Of a stretch of 64,000 nucleotides of DNA, positions 1 to 8,098 are shown piece after piece. The stretch's first letter is position 1. Each line of letters starts with the position of its first letter. Under the pieces are notes generated by a model, which had not been told where the DNA came from, made no database searches, and saw nothing but the letters and a program-made list of their open reading frames with translations. A program made the translations under genes and the position numbers. Source of the stretch: Mucilaginibacter conchicola (GTDB lineage: Bacteria > Bacteroidota > Bacteroidia > Sphingobacteriales > Sphingobacteriaceae); the NCBI RefSeq assembly GCF_003432115.1, contig NZ_QWDC01000002.1:744001-808000 (forward strand). Reading direction: 5' to 3'.

Positions 1-179
1 AAATATTCCTGGTATAAAGTATTGTACACGCCTGTAAGTGCTGCCTCCATATCCTTTGCAGTTTTGTAGGCGTTGCCAGTGGTAGCGCTGGATTCCGGTG
101 CCACATCCAGAAATTTCTTGCATGATGCGAATAGCGCGATACACATCATATATATAAAGTATTGTCTGATTCTTTTCAT
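1..179 (-). CDS. susD: SusD/RagB family outer-membrane lipoprotein, N-terminal fragment
   Basis: Only the first 59 or so codons lie in the window; the gene runs off the left edge. The start reads MKRIRQYFIY, followed by a hydrophobic stretch and a lipobox ending in Cys20, then KKFLDVAPES, the usual opening of mature SusD/RagB proteins. The start codon lies 21 bases after the susC stop, the standard susC-susD pairing. SusD proteins sit on the cell surface as a lid over the SusC channel and bind the glycan or other nutrient. The substrate cannot be read from this fragment. Confidence 0.9.
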   Translation of the reverse strand, partial: MKRIRQYFIYMMCIALFASCKKFLDVAPESSATTGNAYKTAKDMEAALTGVYNTLYQEY

Positions 180-200
180 TTCTTGAAAATTTAAATGATG

Positions 201-3200
201 TTATAACGAGACGTTTAAGCCCACAATAAATGCTCTTACCTGTGGGTAGGTACCGTAGTCAATTCCGGATACGCCATTCTGCCCTGCAAATGCACTTACC
301 TCAGGGTCAAAACCGCTGTATTTAGATGATGTGAAGACATTCTCTCCGGTTACATATAAGCCCAGTTTCTGGATACCCAGTTTTTTGACAATGGTTGGCG
401 AGAATGAGTAACCCAGCGTGAGTGATTTAAGGCGCAGGTACGAGCCATTTTCGATAAACCGCGATGAGATGCGGGTATTGCTTACGTCATCGGCTACAGC
501 CTTGGGTATATTGGTGATCTGCCCCGGGGTGGTCCAGCGGTTTAAAACAGCTGAGGATTGATTCCTGAAATCGTTAAGGCCCTCCGTTTCAATCCGGGTT
601 GCATTGAAGATCTGGTTACCCTGCACCCCCTGGAAGAAGATATTGATGTTGAAGTTTTTGTAAGAAAGGAAGTTTGTGATACCGTAAGTGAATTTTGGAT
701 TGGCGTTACCTATCACCCGCTTATCATCGTTATTTAATATGCCATTGTTGTCAAAATCTTCATATTGCTCCATGCCTGTTTGCGGGTCGACACCCTTTGC
801 CACATAGCCAAAGAAAGTCCCCAAAGGATAGCCCTCTTTTATAATTGCAGCTTCTTCGCGCTGATAGATGGCGCCGACAGGCAATACCTGGTCTGCAATG
901 TAACCAACCTTGTTGCGATTGATCGACAGGTTTAAACTGGTTTCCCATTTAAGATCATTAACCAGGTTTTTTGTGTTCAATGCAAACTCAATACCCTTAT
1001 TTTGCAGGTTACCCACATTCTGCAAAGCGCCGCTAAAACCGCTTGACAAGGCCACCGGCTTATCAAACAACAGATCGCGGGTTTGCTTTTTATAGGCATC
1101 TACAGACAAATTTACCCTTGAGTTGAATAGCGAAATATCAATACCCAGGTTGTTTTGAATGGTTGTTTCCCATTTCAAGTCTCTGTTTTCGGGTGTATTG
1201 GGGCCCGTTCCCGAGCTAAGGTTACCGCCTAACACGTAATTATAGCCAACGCCAACCTGCCCAAAATAGGAATAAGGTGCAATACGATCATTACCCACTT
1301 TACCCCAGCCGTACCTTATCTTCAGGTCGCTTAAAAAGGATACATCTTTAAGGAAGTTTTCCTGCGAAAGCCTCCATCCAACGGAGAATGAAGGGAAGTA
1401 TCCCCATCTGTTATCCGGCCCGAAAACGGATGAGGCATCAGCCCTGAAATTTCCGGTAAAAAGGTATTTGTCATCAAAGGCGTAGTTAACCCGGCCAATG
1501 ATCGCCTGGTTTGTTCTGGCTGTTCTTGAACCTGTTGCAGAATTGATGATCGACCCACCGTTAACGGTTGTTACTGTTGATGATGAGAAGTTTTTGGTTT
1601 CTATTGCCGAACCTTCATAAGAAGACCTTGACATAGAAAACCCGCCAAATGCTTCGATAGAATGTTTGCCTATAAACTTTTTATAGGTTAACGTATTTTC
1701 GTTAAGCCAGTAAGCATTTTGGTTCATGTTCAAATTGGCCAGCCCGTTGTTTACCCTGCCGAAATCTGTTTTAAAAGGATCAAGAAAATAATTGTAACGG
1801 TCGGTAGCATAATCATAACCGAAAAGCGATTTTGCCTTAAGCGAGCTAAGGATATTAACCTCGGCATACAGGTTGCCAAAAAATCTTGAATTGTTGTAAC
1901 CGTTAACTGCACCATCGGTATAGGCTGCCGGGTTGTTAAATGATAAACGTAAAGGGTTGGCTGTAAATGAACCATCGGGATTAAATATATCGATGACCGG
2001 TGAGGATGTTAAAAGGTTCATGATCACACCGCCTCTGCCAGAGCCTTTGTTGTCGTCGATATTTCTATCAAACCATCTTGAGAAAAGTACGCTTGTACCC
2101 ACTTTTACTATCTTGCCAACCTTTTGGTCAAGGTTTACTTTAAAGTTGTAACGGTTAACAGAGTTGTTCCTCACCACACCATCTTCCTTTATCCATCCGC
2201 CCGATATGTAGTACTGTGTATTATCGCTCCCGCCGTTTAAAGAAAGCTGGTAGTTTTGTGCATAAGCATCTCTGAAGATCACGTCCTGCCAGTTGGTGTT
2301 GGCTTTATACTTGGTCCAGTCTGCCACCTCATTCAATTCGGTCATCAGGTCAATGTATTGGCCCCTGTCCAAAACGTCCAGCTTTTTTAGAACGTTAGAT
2401 ACGCCACCGTAAGCCGAGAGCGTTAAAACGGGTTTTTGGTTTTTCCCTCTTTTGGTGGTGATCAAAACTACACCATTAGCACCGGCTGCACCATAAATTG
2501 CCGATGAAGAAGCATCTTTTAGGATGGTGATAGATTCTATATCGGTTGGGTTAATATCATAAGTTGTAGCACTTTGCACACCATCAACTATGTATATCGG
2601 CTCACTGTTGGCCGTGATAGATGTTGTACCGCGCACCCTGATGGAAACACCCGCCTGAGGTTTACCCGATGGCCTTTGTACTTCAACGCCCGCTGCTTTT
2701 CCTTCTAATGAATAGCCAAAGTTGGTGGCCGGGCGGTCTTCCAGGTCTTTTGATGTTACAATGCTAACAGCACCGGTAAGGTCTTTCTTACGTTGCGCGC
2801 CATAACCTACTACCACTACCTCGTTTAACCCCATTGCTTCGGCATGCAACACGATCACGATATTTTGCCTGGTGCCCGCTGTAATGGTTTGTGAGATCTT
2901 ACCAATGTATGAGATGATGATCTCGTTAGCCGGGTCAATATCCGGCAGCACAAACTCTCCCTGCATATTGGTAAGCGTGGTTTTGGCCGGGTTCCCTTTC
3001 AAAGTTACCGTAGCGCCAAGCAGGGGGTTGCCATCTTCATCGGTTACTCTACCACGGAGATCGATGTTGCTATTGATGAGCCTTGTGATCGTTTCCACCT
3101 TCTGCTCATCTACCTTAATGATCACAGATCTGTCCTCGATATGGTAGATAAGCGGTTGGTTTTTTAAAGATTGCTTTAAAGCTTCTTCAACTGAAACGTT

Positions 3201-3464
3201 ATTTACTTCTAAAGAAACGGGAGTGGTTACACGTAATATATCATCGCTATAAACAAAATCGTAGCCGCTTTGTATGCGTATTTTTCTCAGGATAATATCC
3301 AGGCTGGCCTTATCCTCTTTTAGTGTTATTTTTTGTGCGTAGCTGGCTGCGCTAACTGTCATTACCGTGATCAGCAGCAGGAGAGTGGTCATCTTCATGA
3401 CTAAAAAAATTATGCGCGGAGGATATAAACGGTGCGCGTTTATGCATAGTGCATTAAAATTCAT
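201..3464 (-). CDS. susC: SusC/RagA family TonB-dependent outer-membrane transporter with STN domain
   Basis: 1087 residues. In order: a long n-region and signal peptide (about 1-44), an STN domain (about 45-118) that links the transporter to a FecR-type sigma regulator, a carboxypeptidase-regulatory-like domain (about 136-208, opening LRGRVTDEDGNPLLGATV), the plug domain (about 213-335) and a long beta barrel ending in a C-terminal hydrophobic strand. It imports nutrients across the outer membrane using TonB energy, together with the SusD lipoprotein immediately downstream. The STN domain and the upstream sigma/FecR genes indicate substrate-induced signalling to the ECF sigma factor. A second possible start lies at 3398 (MKMTTLLLL), but long n-regions like this one are common in the family. 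The transported substrate is unknown. Confidence 0.95.
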   Translation of the reverse strand: MNFNALCINAHRLYPPRIIFLVMKMTTLLLLITVMTVSAASYAQKITLKEDKASLDIILRKIRIQSGYDFVYSDDILRVTTPVSLEVNNVSVEEALKQSLKNQPLIYHIEDRSVIIKVDEQKVETITRLINSNIDLRGRVTDEDGNPLLGATVTLKGNPAKTTLTNMQGEFVLPDIDPANEIIISYIGKISQTITAGTRQNIVIVLHAEAMGLNEVVVVGYGAQRKKDLTGAVSIVTSKDLEDRPATNFGYSLEGKAAGVEVQRPSGKPQAGVSIRVRGTTSITANSEPIYIVDGVQSATTYDINPTDIESITILKDASSSAIYGAAGANGVVLITTKRGKNQKPVLTLSAYGGVSNVLKKLDVLDRGQYIDLMTELNEVADWTKYKANTNWQDVIFRDAYAQNYQLSLNGGSDNTQYYISGGWIKEDGVVRNNSVNRYNFKVNLDQKVGKIVKVGTSVLFSRWFDRNIDDNKGSGRGGVIMNLLTSSPVIDIFNPDGSFTANPLRLSFNNPAAYTDGAVNGYNNSRFFGNLYAEVNILSSLKAKSLFGYDYATDRYNYFLDPFKTDFGRVNNGLANLNMNQNAYWLNENTLTYKKFIGKHSIEAFGGFSMSRSSYEGSAIETKNFSSSTVTTVNGGSIINSATGSRTARTNQAIIGRVNYAFDDKYLFTGNFRADASSVFGPDNRWGYFPSFSVGWRLSQENFLKDVSFLSDLKIRYGWGKVGNDRIAPYSYFGQVGVGYNYVLGGNLSSGTGPNTPENRDLKWETTIQNNLGIDISLFNSRVNLSVDAYKKQTRDLLFDKPVALSSGFSGALQNVGNLQNKGIEFALNTKNLVNDLKWETSLNLSINRNKVGYIADQVLPVGAIYQREEAAIIKEGYPLGTFFGYVAKGVDPQTGMEQYEDFDNNGILNNDDKRVIGNANPKFTYGITNFLSYKNFNINIFFQGVQGNQIFNATRIETEGLNDFRNQSSAVLNRWTTPGQITNIPKAVADDVSNTRISSRFIENGSYLRLKSLTLGYSFSPTIVKKLGIQKLGLYVTGENVFTSSKYSGFDPEVSAFAGQNGVSGIDYGTYPQVRAFIVGLNVSL

Positions 3465-3471
3465 AAGTTTG
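3464..3471 (+). promoter_or_regulatory. TAnnTTTG promoter box pointing away from susC
   Basis: TAAGTTTG matches the Bacteroidota -7 consensus exactly. It lies on the plus strand over the susC start codon, so it would drive transcription antisense to the susC leader. The expected start is about 5 bases downstream, where the candidate RNA's closing stem begins. No clear -33 TTG is visible. Confidence 0.4.
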
Positions 3472-3475
3472 AATT

Positions 3476-3597
3476 GTTCGGGTTTAATAATTTGTTCTCA
3501 CACACTAATTGATTTTCTTATGTGGCCTTGCCGCAAAAAGAAAGGGTAACCCGAACTGCTTACGTATCCCGAGGTCCAAGTCGGGGTACGTTTTTTG
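3476..3597 (+). ncRNA. Candidate small RNA antisense to the susC leader
   Basis: Three signals line up on the plus strand. A TAAGTTTG promoter box sits just before 3476. A 9-bp perfect stem pairs GTTCGGGTT (3476-3484) with AACCCGAAC (3548-3556). A 10-bp hairpin at 3563-3590 is followed by six T residues. No plus-strand protein gene lies upstream to need this terminator. The RNA would be about 120 nucleotides and fully antisense to the fecR-susC gap. Antisense RNAs near susC genes are known in Bacteroides; that this is one is an inference. Confidence 0.5.
3563..3597 (+). terminator. Intrinsic terminator with no plus-strand gene before it
   Basis: CGTATCCCGA (3563-3572) pairs with TCGGGGTACG (3581-3590), including one G-T pair, around an 8-base loop, and is followed by TTTTTTG. 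On the minus strand the hairpin has no T run after it, so it serves plus-strand transcription only. Confidence 0.65.
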
Positions 3598-3676
3598 TTC
3601 AGTTACCTCTGCATATAGCTACCTGCGTAAAATTCTTTTCATATTGTTAATTAGGTTAAAAGTTAGTCTGTATAAA

Positions 3677-4840
3677 TTATTTATGTTTAGTTACTTTAAT
3701 TGATGCACCCTCACTCTTGAAATCAACCTGCTCTGTAGCGCGGAAGTAGTTAATGATGGTATTTATCGGTCTTGTGCGGCTTACTGCACCCGTAAACTTG
3801 ATAGCCTTCAGATCATTGCTTTCCCAGGTAAATTTCACATCGTACACCCTTACAACCTCTGCCAAAATGCTCTCTAACGATTCATGATTGAATATCAATT
3901 TGCCATCCAACCAGGCTGTCACTTCTTCTGCATCGGCAAGTTTAGCACTCAGGTTACCCCCCACAACAGTAGCCTGCTCACCCGGAATAAGCAGCAATCC
4001 TTTTTTTATCCCGTTAGCATGTACACGCACCGAGCCTTCTAACAGCGTTGTTGTGGCTACGTTATCATAAGCGCGTATATTAAACTCCGTACCTATATCT
4101 TCTACGGTTTGATCTTTAGCGTTTACTATAAATGGCTTCTGGGCATCATGTTTTACTTTGAAATAAGCCTGCCCGGTAATGCTTACTTTTCGCTGTTTGC
4201 CGGTAAATTGTACAGGGTAAGTAACGGATGATTGCGCATCCAGGTAAACTTCAGTCCCGTCAGATAAGATGAGTTTGTATTTGTTACCGCTATTGTTAGC
4301 CAGCGTGTGCATCAACATCCCGGTGTCGGCTTTGCTTTGAGGCCCGTAAACAAGCTCTCCTTTTTGCTGGCCTATCTGTATACCATCAGAACTATATGTA
4401 TTAGACTGCTTTGAGGGGTCTATTGCTATTTTTTTACCATTGGCCAAAGTCAATTCTATACCTTGCTGCTTTGGCGTTGTGTGTTGTAAATCTGTTGCAA
4501 GTTTTGTTGCCGGCGTTTTTTGATAAAGAAAATATCCGCCTATACATATCATCACCAATATAGAGGCTGCTGCCGCAATACGTGGCCATATCCTGAACTG
4601 TGGACGCGGCAGCTCAACCCTCGCTATTGCATTAATACGGTTTAAAAGCACTTCGCTTTCTTTTGCGGTAAACGGCGCTTTATTAGGTTTAAAAAGTTCC
4701 CATTTTTCTTTCAGTAATTCTGTTACCTGCTGTTCATTGGCAGGGTCTGCCATTAATGATAACAGCTCGGTATGTTGTTCTGCAGATATGTTGTTTGAGT
4801 TTAACAGATCAAACAAATCATTCAGTCTTGAATTTGGCAT
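3677..4840 (-). CDS. fecR: FecR family anti-sigma factor
   Basis: 387 residues from the ATG at 4840. An upstream TTG at 4867 is possible but less likely. The cytoplasmic N-terminus is followed by one transmembrane helix (about 84-107, after RIWPR), a periplasmic FecR domain (about 165-260) and a C-terminal DUF4974 domain that resembles an STN fold. FecR proteins hold or activate an ECF sigma factor in response to the STN domain of a cognate SusC. It sits between the sigma gene and susC on the same strand, 212 bases before the susC start, the usual order for a self-contained regulon. Length and domain order are normal. Confidence 0.93.
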   Translation of the reverse strand: MPNSRLNDLFDLLNSNNISAEQHTELLSLMADPANEQQVTELLKEKWELFKPNKAPFTAKESEVLLNRINAIARVELPRPQFRIWPRIAAAASILVMICIGGYFLYQKTPATKLATDLQHTTPKQQGIELTLANGKKIAIDPSKQSNTYSSDGIQIGQQKGELVYGPQSKADTGMLMHTLANNSGNKYKLILSDGTEVYLDAQSSVTYPVQFTGKQRKVSITGQAYFKVKHDAQKPFIVNAKDQTVEDIGTEFNIRAYDNVATTTLLEGSVRVHANGIKKGLLLIPGEQATVVGGNLSAKLADAEEVTAWLDGKLIFNHESLESILAEVVRVYDVKFTWESNDLKAIKFTGAVSRTRPINTIINYFRATEQVDFKSEGASIKVTKHK

Positions 4841-4980
4841 TTTTACTGGTTTACAAGCAGCGCCCAAAGGTGTAGCAAGGCGCTATTTGCACTAAAGACA
4901 CAGGATCTGCGAAAAGGGGATATAGAAAATAAAAAAAATGTAAAATTTTTATTTACTGATAACTACCATAAGCCTATCCG

Positions 4981-5580
4981 CTACTTACCGATAAGCGTGA
5001 TGGCGATAAAAATTGCGGAAAGTTCTTTGTGCGTCCGCACAAACTCGGCTACCGATTTTATTGCCCATTGCTGGTATTTTTTTACAGATTCGGCAGATAG
5101 CCCAAGCTCTTTGGCTATATCGGCCGTTTTACGACCTTCTTGTTTCAACACAAAAACACGGTGCTGGCTGGGTGGTAACTGGGCAATGGCCCTTTCAACT
5201 AAATTTTGATATTCGGGATTTGAAAGCGGGTCGTCAATTACCTCTGATGTTTCATCACTAACTACCGATAAGGTGTACGCATCCTGTTTCTTTTGGTCGC
5301 TAACATTTTTGCGGATGCTGTTTAATGTGTAATTACGGGTGAGGATAAACAGATACGAAGTAAATTTTTCCACCTCGTGCAGTTTACGCTTATTCTGCCA
5401 AATCTTAACAAACACGTCCTGGACAATTTCTTCGGCCATTTCCGTTGAGGCTGTAAGTAACATCACATACTCTGCAATTTGGTTGTGATAGGCGTAAAAA
5501 AGAGAGGCGAAGGCTTTTTCGTCTCCTTCACCAACCTTTATTAATAGTTCTCTTTCATTATGTACGCTGCTTATTGCCAA
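4981..5580 (-). CDS. ECF RNA polymerase sigma factor (sigma-70 family, FecI-like)
   Basis: 199 residues. Region 2 (about 15-95) contains the ECF pattern AEEIVQDVFVKIWQNK, and region 4 (about 125-180) ends in a helix-turn-helix (KTADIAKELGLSAESVKKY). The likely start is TTG at 5580; no in-frame ATG occurs before residue 39. It should direct RNA polymerase to the susCD promoter when released by the FecR protein encoded 140 bases downstream. A hydrophobic tail, SAIFIAITLIGK, follows region 4, as in many Bacteroidota ECF factors. Sigma and FecR form a typical pair. Confidence 0.93.
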   Translation of the reverse strand: MAISSVHNERELLIKVGEGDEKAFASLFYAYHNQIAEYVMLLTASTEMAEEIVQDVFVKIWQNKRKLHEVEKFTSYLFILTRNYTLNSIRKNVSDQKKQDAYTLSVVSDETSEVIDDPLSNPEYQNLVERAIAQLPPSQHRVFVLKQEGRKTADIAKELGLSAESVKKYQQWAIKSVAEFVRTHKELSAIFIAITLIGK

Positions 5581-5900
5581 GGTTATAATTATTTAAAGCT
5601 AATCTAATGAAAAACCGCAACTTATTAGCTTCCCGTGCATTCCTAAGAACTCGCATGCCCGGTAACTAAAGGCAGACTATAGATTACAGCCTTGTCCTTA
5701 TTGCTGTTGTTGTAGATCCTCTTACACTCTTAAAGTGCAGTTATTAGTTATTATAATATTCAAGGAATGAAGCGAATACAGTGTATCAATTTGTGAGTGA
5801 ATGGGATAAACAATAAAAATCAGACAGAATACTTAGCGCGCGGCTTATTCTGTAAGCCAGTAAAGTATCATACTTGTAAGCTAACGTATCGTTCACAGCT
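5581..5900. other. Non-coding stretch upstream of the ECF sigma gene
   Basis: AT-rich, with no open frame of note. It should contain the sigma gene's own promoter, but no clear TAnnTTTG box is seen on the minus strand. Confidence 0.4.
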
Positions 5901-5908
5901 TATTTTTG
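5901..5908 (+). promoter_or_regulatory. TAnnTTTG box before a structured non-coding stretch
   Basis: TATTTTTG matches the -7 consensus. It is the only plus-strand box in this gap and lies 8 bases before the outer stem of the fold at 5917-6064. There is no coding gene for it to serve. Confidence 0.3.
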
Positions 5909-5916
5909 AAATATTC

Positions 5917-6064
5917 TGAGGTTCAGAATTTCGGAGATATGTTACACCCTTCCCTTAGTTCGCCTGGTGATCGCCACGCTTTATCATCTTCCTTTTTTTA
6001 AAAGATGAAATTCTGACTTTTGCTTAAGCCATATTTGAGCTTCATTCCGAGGTATTGAACCTCA
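5917..6064 (+). ncRNA. Possible structured RNA (nested inverted repeats)
   Basis: TGAGGTTCA (5917-5925) pairs with TGAACCTCA (6056-6064). Nested inside, CAGAATTTC (5924-5932) pairs with GAAATTCTG (6007-6015), sharing two bases with the outer arm. A CATCTT/AAGATG hairpin lies within. No T run follows on the plus strand, so the 3' end is undefined. Strand is assigned only from the promoter box. It may instead be a decayed repeat. Confidence 0.25.
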
Positions 6065-6099
6065 AAAAAAATTTATCCATCACGCGCCCCGTAAATGAA

Positions 6100-6133
6100 A
6101 AAACGCCGGTCTCTTGTAAGAAACCGGCGTTTT
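6100..6133 (-). terminator. Terminator of tRNA-Glu
   Basis: AAAACGCCGGT (6100-6110) pairs with ACCGGCGTTTT (6123-6133). On the minus strand the stem ends in a run of six T residues, 3 bases past the end of the tRNA. Confidence 0.85.
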
Positions 6134-6136
6134 AAG

Positions 6137-6208
6137 TAGCCCGTAGGGGAATCGAACCCCTGTTTGAAGAATGAAAATCTCCTGTCCTAACCCCTAGACG
6201 AACGGGCC
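6137..6208 (-). tRNA. tRNA-Glu (anticodon UUC)
   Basis: A full cloverleaf can be drawn on the minus strand. The acceptor stem is GGCCCGT/ACGGGCT with one G-U pair. The anticodon stem is GGAGA/TCTTC around the loop TTTTCAT, giving anticodon TTC. The T arm is AGGGG TTCGATT CCCCT. The discriminator base is A and CCA is not encoded. The body resembles E. coli tRNA-Glu. Confidence 0.95.
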
Positions 6209-6256
6209 GTCCTTTTAAGTTTAACGTTTAATTTCGTTTCCCTTATTTTGGGACTG

Positions 6257-6264
6257 CAAAGATA
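6257..6264 (-). promoter_or_regulatory. TAnnTTTG promoter box for tRNA-Glu
   Basis: CAAAGATA on the plus strand reads TATCTTTG on the minus strand, 48 bases upstream of the tRNA 5' end. Confidence 0.5.
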
Positions 6265-6416
6265 AACGAACGCAATTAAAATTCAAATTATTTTTTACAA
6301 AAATTTTAATCGACTGATTTTCAATGATAAATTTTCCTCTACACAAACAAAATTTCACAATAGTGAATTATAACAGCTAATTGATAAGCTATATTTATCA
6401 TAAAATCCATCTACCA

Positions 6417-6698
6417 ATGAAAGCTATCTGGAACAACCAGGTCATTGCCGAAAGTAATGACACTATCGTAGTTGAAAACAACCATTATTTTCCCAAAGAT
6501 TCTGTAAAGCCCGAGTTTCTGCGCGAGTGCAGCACACAATCTACCTGCCCGTGGAAAGGCCTTGCTTCTTATTATGACCTGGAAGTTGATGGCCAGCAAA
6601 ACCGCGGTGCGGCGTGGTACTATCCCGAGCCAAAAGAAGCAGCATCAAACATTGCCGGCTATATTGCTTTCTGGAAAGGGGTAAAAATAACCGACTAA
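6417..6698 (+). CDS. DUF427 domain protein, first gene of the ergothioneine operon
   Basis: 93 residues from MKAIWNNQ. An upstream in-frame ATG at 6381 is less likely because DUF427 proteins start close to this motif. The family pattern is clear: VENNHYFP, CPWKGLASYYDLEVDG and AAWYYPEPKEAA. The biochemical role of DUF427 is not established. The stop is two bases before the next start, so it is co-transcribed with the flavoprotein and transporter genes. The near-consensus box TATATTTA just upstream could be its promoter. Being first in an operon that ends in egtB-egtD suggests a link to sulfur or redox metabolism, which is an inference. Confidence 0.88.
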   Translation: MKAIWNNQVIAESNDTIVVENNHYFPKDSVKPEFLRECSTQSTCPWKGLASYYDLEVDGQQNRGAAWYYPEPKEAASNIAGYIAFWKGVKITD

Positions 6699-6700
6699 TT

Positions 6701-8089
6701 ATGAAACAATACGATGCAATAGTGATCGGATCGGGGCAGGCGGGTTCGCCGCTTGCTAAAAAACTTGCTGAAGCGGGCATGAAAACGTTAATCGTGGAGA
6801 AACGCTTCTACGGCGGCACCTGTATAAATGACGGCTGTACACCTACCAAAACCATGGTGGCCAGTGCACGCGTGGCTTACCTGGCCAGCAAGTGCAACGA
6901 TATGGGCGTTACCATAAAAGGTTACAAGGTAGATATGCGCCAGATTAAAAAGCATAAGGACGAGATATTGCTAAAATCGCGCAATGGAAGTCTGAAAGCG
7001 GCAGAGAATACTAAGAACCTTGATGTGCTTTTTGGTGATGCCACGTTTATTGACGAGAAAACCATCAGCGTACGTACCAAAAAAGACGGCGTAAAAGAAT
7101 TTAAGGCCGATAAGATTTTTATCAATACCGGTGGCAAGCCTGTTATCCCGCATGATATTGAGGGGATAGATGAAATAGATTTCCTGACCTCGACCACCAT
7201 CCTTGATCTGGAGAAAGTACCTGAACATCTGGTAATACTGGGCGGTAATTACATAGGGCTGGAGTTTGGGCAGATGTTTGCCAGATTCGGCAGCAAGGTC
7301 ACTATTATCGAAAAATCAGATAGAATATTATCTCATGAAGATGACGATATATCATTGGAGCTAACCCGCATCCTTCAAGAGGAAAACATTACCATACATA
7401 CCAACGCCAAAGTGGCCCGCTTTAAACAGAAGGGTAGTGGCAAGATCACCGCCACAGTAAAAGTTGGCAATAACGAGGAAAAGATAAAATGCAGCCATGT
7501 GTTGATTGCCATTGGCCGTGCGCCGCAAACGGACACTTTAGCGTTGGCAAAAACCGGCGTTAAGACTGACGAGAAAGGCTACATCCCAGTTAATACCAAA
7601 CTGGAGACCAATGTTAAAGGCATTTATGCTCTTGGCGATGTTAAAGGCGGCCCGGCGTTTACGCATATTTCTTATAACGACTACACGATTGTTTACCGCA
7701 ACCTGATAGAAGGTCAAAATCTGAGTACCCGCAACAGGCCTGTGCCTTACTGTATGTTTACCGATCCTGAACTGGGTCGCGTGGGCATCAGCGAGACCGA
7801 GGCGAAGGAAAAAGGGCTGAATTACAAAGTGGCCAAACTTCAAATGTCGCATGTAGCAAGGGCGATAGAGACCGGCGATACCCGCGGCATGATGAAAGCC
7901 GTTGTTGATGCTAAAACTAAAAAGATACTGGGCGTAGCCATTGTAGGCACTGAAGGCGGCGAGATCATGAGCGTGCTGCAAATGGCTATGGAAGGCGGCA
8001 TAACTTACGACCGTATCCGTTACTGCGTATTTGCGCACCCAACCTATTCAGAGTCGCTTAATAATTTATTTATGACCTTAGAGGATTAA
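6701..8089 (+). CDS. FAD-dependent pyridine nucleotide-disulfide oxidoreductase (MerA/Lpd-like)
   Basis: 462 residues. The FAD-binding GSGQAG (10-15) is followed by the redox-active disulfide GGTCINDGCTPTK (Cys41, Cys46), then a NAD(P)-binding fold (LVILGGNYIGLEFG) and a C-terminal dimerisation domain with HPTYSE near the end, the usual catalytic His-Glu pair. Such proteins are often called mercuric reductase, but there is no N-terminal HMA domain and no C-terminal vicinal Cys pair, so mercury reduction is unlikely. The two-base gap from DUF427 and nine-base gap to the ABC ATPase put it in the ergothioneine operon. Reduction of ergothioneine disulfide or of another small disulfide is a reasonable but untested role. 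Confidence 0.9.
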   Translation: MKQYDAIVIGSGQAGSPLAKKLAEAGMKTLIVEKRFYGGTCINDGCTPTKTMVASARVAYLASKCNDMGVTIKGYKVDMRQIKKHKDEILLKSRNGSLKAAENTKNLDVLFGDATFIDEKTISVRTKKDGVKEFKADKIFINTGGKPVIPHDIEGIDEIDFLTSTTILDLEKVPEHLVILGGNYIGLEFGQMFARFGSKVTIIEKSDRILSHEDDDISLELTRILQEENITIHTNAKVARFKQKGSGKITATVKVGNNEEKIKCSHVLIAIGRAPQTDTLALAKTGVKTDEKGYIPVNTKLETNVKGIYALGDVKGGPAFTHISYNDYTIVYRNLIEGQNLSTRNRPVPYCMFTDPELGRVGISETEAKEKGLNYKVAKLQMSHVARAIETGDTRGMMKAVVDAKTKKILGVAIVGTEGGEIMSVLQMAMEGGITYDRIRYCVFAHPTYSESLNNLFMTLED

Positions 8090-8098
8090 GCGGCCCTG

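Noticed and set aside
3509..3703. 64-codon plus-strand reading frame in the fecR-susC gap
   Set aside because: It runs through the terminator hairpin and into fecR antisense, and has no family pattern. The region is better explained as a small RNA.
6046..6070. Terminator at GAGGTattgaACCTC followed by A residues
   Set aside because: The run is A, not T, on the plus strand, and the T run comes before the stem on the minus strand. The stem is better read as part of the nested fold at 5917-6064.
6701..8089. Annotation of the flavoprotein as mercuric reductase
   Set aside because: The HMA domain and the C-terminal Cys pair needed for mercury are absent, and no mer genes are nearby.
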